From Deltaproteobacteria bacterium (lineage in GTDB: Bacteria > Desulfobacterota > Desulfomonilia > UBA1062), in contig JAFGTK010000192.1 of assembly GCA_016934135.1 (NCBI GenBank), forward strand, positions 1 through 7,533: DNA of 7,533 nucleotides, in the 5' to 3' direction. The translations under genes and the position numbers were made by a program. A model generated the notes under the pieces. That model made no database searches, was not told the origin of the DNA, and worked only from the letters and a program-made list of their open reading frames with translations. Every line of letters starts with the position of its first letter. Positions within the stretch are counted from its first letter, which is position 1. Below are positions 6,056 to 7,533 of the stretch, piece by piece.

Positions 6056-7533
6056 ATGAGAAAATATGCTCCTGAAGAGATTGAATCCCTGCTGAATGAT
6101 CTGGGCGAAATCCCCACACTGCCTTCAATTGCCACCACAATCATGGAAAAAACCCTTGATACAAAGGTCAACGCCCGGCAGATAGCCCAGATGGTGGAAA
6201 AAGATCAGGCCCTTTCCATAAAGGTGCTCAAGGTAGCAAACTCACCTTTCTACCGGAGAATCAAAGAGATCTCAACCATCCGCGGCGCAGTGGTACTGCT
6301 GGGATTCAATGTGCTCAAGAGTATTGTCCTGAGCATCAGTGTTATCAATCTGTTCAATGAAAAGGACAAGCGGGCACTGGATTTCTATAAATTCTGGCAG
6401 CACAGCATCGCCTGCGCGGTATGCGCAAAAGCCATTGCAAACAAGGTGTTTCCGGCATCTGCCGAGGATGCATTTATAGCAGGGCTGCTCCATGACCTGG
6501 GAAAAGTGGTTGCCGACCAGCTCATCTGCAACAAGGGAGAATATTCCGAGGTCCTTGAGGTCATGAACAGGGCCAATTCGAATATCATACAGGTCGAGAA
6601 AAAGATCATGGGGATCGATCATGCCACCCTGGGCAGATTCCTACTGGAAAAATGGAATCTTCCCTCGCACCTCTGCAGGACAATTGGGTATCACCACAAT
6701 CTGGGCGAGATCGAAGGCGATAACGAGACCATCAAGCTCTGCTCCATCATTCATGTGGCCGATATCGTGACGAATCATCTGGGCCTAGGGCTGAGCCAGG
6801 CTCAAGGAGGCTTTGTAGATCCCTGCCTGTTGCAGGAACTTCACCTTTCGAGCCAGAACATACAGGACATATCCATAACCTTGAAGGACAGCATCTCCAG
6901 CATAAGCGAGGAGATGGGGATACCAAAGGCAGAACCGAAAACCTATTTCGAGGTACTGCAGTTCGCCAATGCACAGCTTGGAAAACTGAGCCTTGATCTG
7001 GAACAGAAGAAGATGGCCCTGGAGAGGAGAACGGTTGAACTTTCAAGCCTCAATCAGATGAGCAGCCAGCTTCAGTCGTCCATTAAGCTTTCAGATATTA
7101 CCAATATCATTACCACCAACAGCCTGACCATACTTGACTCCAAAAAAACCAGGTGTCTAATGCGCCTTAACAACCTGCGCGTCATGGTTACGGAGTCCTT
7201 CTGGCTGAGCAACTCTGCACAAACCCGCACAGGAATGGCAAGCGCAACCAAAGAACTCCTTGAGCGTACAAACGGGACATATCCCAGGGGTATGAATATT
7301 ATATTCGCTCCACTGAAAGTGGACAACAAGATCATCGGCGTCATTGAGTCCCTTCCACAGGAACATGCCTCCCCAGAAGAACTGAACCAGAAAACTCTCC
7401 TGCTGAGGACCATCGCAGAGGTAGGAGCCCAGGCTATTCAGAGGGCCATGCTCATGACCCGCAACATAAAATCCCAGCGGCTCGCTGCAGTATCGAAAAC
7501 CGCTATAGCGGCAAATCATGAGATCAACTCTCC
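6056..7533 (+). CDS. HDOD-GAF sensor protein, probable histidine kinase (3' cut by window edge)
   Basis: This frame stays open from ATG 6056 to the window end (492 full codons), so its C-terminus is missing. Residues about 10-270 form an HDOD domain: IPTLPSIATTIM, then KVLKVANSPFY, then AGLLHDLGK with H146-D147 intact. Further possible metal ligands are H116, H213-H214 and D236. A coiled-coil-like stretch (about 305-340, rich in Leu, Glu and Gln) leads to a GAF-like domain (about 340-465). The last residues, AIAANHEINSP, match a histidine-kinase H-box with phosphoacceptor H488, so a HATPase domain probably follows outside the window. No membrane segment or signal peptide is seen, so it is likely cytoplasmic. 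A TGA at 6038-6040 blocks any longer in-frame start, and no strong ribosome binding site precedes 6056. HDOD and GAF are confident. The kinase call rests on the H-box alone. Confidence 0.9.
   Translation, partial: MRKYAPEEIESLLNDLGEIPTLPSIATTIMEKTLDTKVNARQIAQMVEKDQALSIKVLKVANSPFYRRIKEISTIRGAVVLLGFNVLKSIVLSISVINLFNEKDKRALDFYKFWQHSIACAVCAKAIANKVFPASAEDAFIAGLLHDLGKVVADQLICNKGEYSEVLEVMNRANSNIIQVEKKIMGIDHATLGRFLLEKWNLPSHLCRTIGYHHNLGEIEGDNETIKLCSIIHVADIVTNHLGLGLSQAQGGFVDPCLLQELHLSSQNIQDISITLKDSISSISEEMGIPKAEPKTYFEVLQFANAQLGKLSLDLEQKKMALERRTVELSSLNQMSSQLQSSIKLSDITNIITTNSLTILDSKKTRCLMRLNNLRVMVTESFWLSNSAQTRTGMASATKELLERTNGTYPRGMNIIFAPLKVDNKIIGVIESLPQEHASPEELNQKTLLLRTIAEVGAQAIQRAMLMTRNIKSQRLAAVSKTAIAANHEINS

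Noticed and set aside
6272..7519. Several minus-strand open frames of 74-120 codons at the right end
   Set aside because: All lie opposite the long HDOD-GAF frame, whose translation shows clear domains throughout. None of them shows a motif.

Overview
The window looks like core chromosome from a Gram-negative bacterium, most plausibly a member of the Desulfobacterota (former Deltaproteobacteria) or a close relative. The reasons are an outer-membrane-type lipoprotein, a single bifunctional Rel enzyme, the non-mevalonate isoprenoid gene ispG directly followed by proS, and a protein with an HDOD domain, a GAF domain and the start of a histidine-kinase phosphoacceptor region, a type of signalling protein common in that group. 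The taxonomic call is inference, made without any database search.

Layout, left to right. Positions 1-85 hold a tRNA-Leu(GAG) that lacks only its first two bases. Forty bases later comes rpmB (ribosomal protein L28, zinc-binding form). A 220-base spacer with AT-rich dyads separates it from a small predicted lipoprotein gene (541-1011, plus strand). Converging on this gene is a minus-strand run of three genes that reads ispG (5987 to 4923), proS (4926 to 3202), rel (3205 to 1100). Both junctions in this run are 4-base start/stop overlaps (ATGA and TTGA), so the three genes almost certainly form one translationally coupled unit. Divergent from ispG, and running off the right edge, is a long open reading frame (6056 to beyond 7533): an HDOD domain with an intact HD pair, a coiled coil, a GAF-like domain and a histidine-kinase H-box.

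How the genes fit together. The left side is translation machinery (tRNA, L28). The central run joins an isoprenoid-pathway iron-sulfur enzyme, the prolyl-tRNA synthetase that charges tRNA-Pro, and Rel, the (p)ppGpp synthetase/hydrolase that responds to uncharged tRNA. The divergent HDOD protein is a signal-transduction protein whose output lies mostly outside the window.

No insertion sequence, CRISPR array, phage gene or clear sign of horizontal transfer was seen. I do not see a clearly undescribed system. The points most worth a second look are the coupled ispG-proS-rel unit with its TTG start inside the proS stop, and the HDOD-GAF-kinase-like fusion divergent from it.
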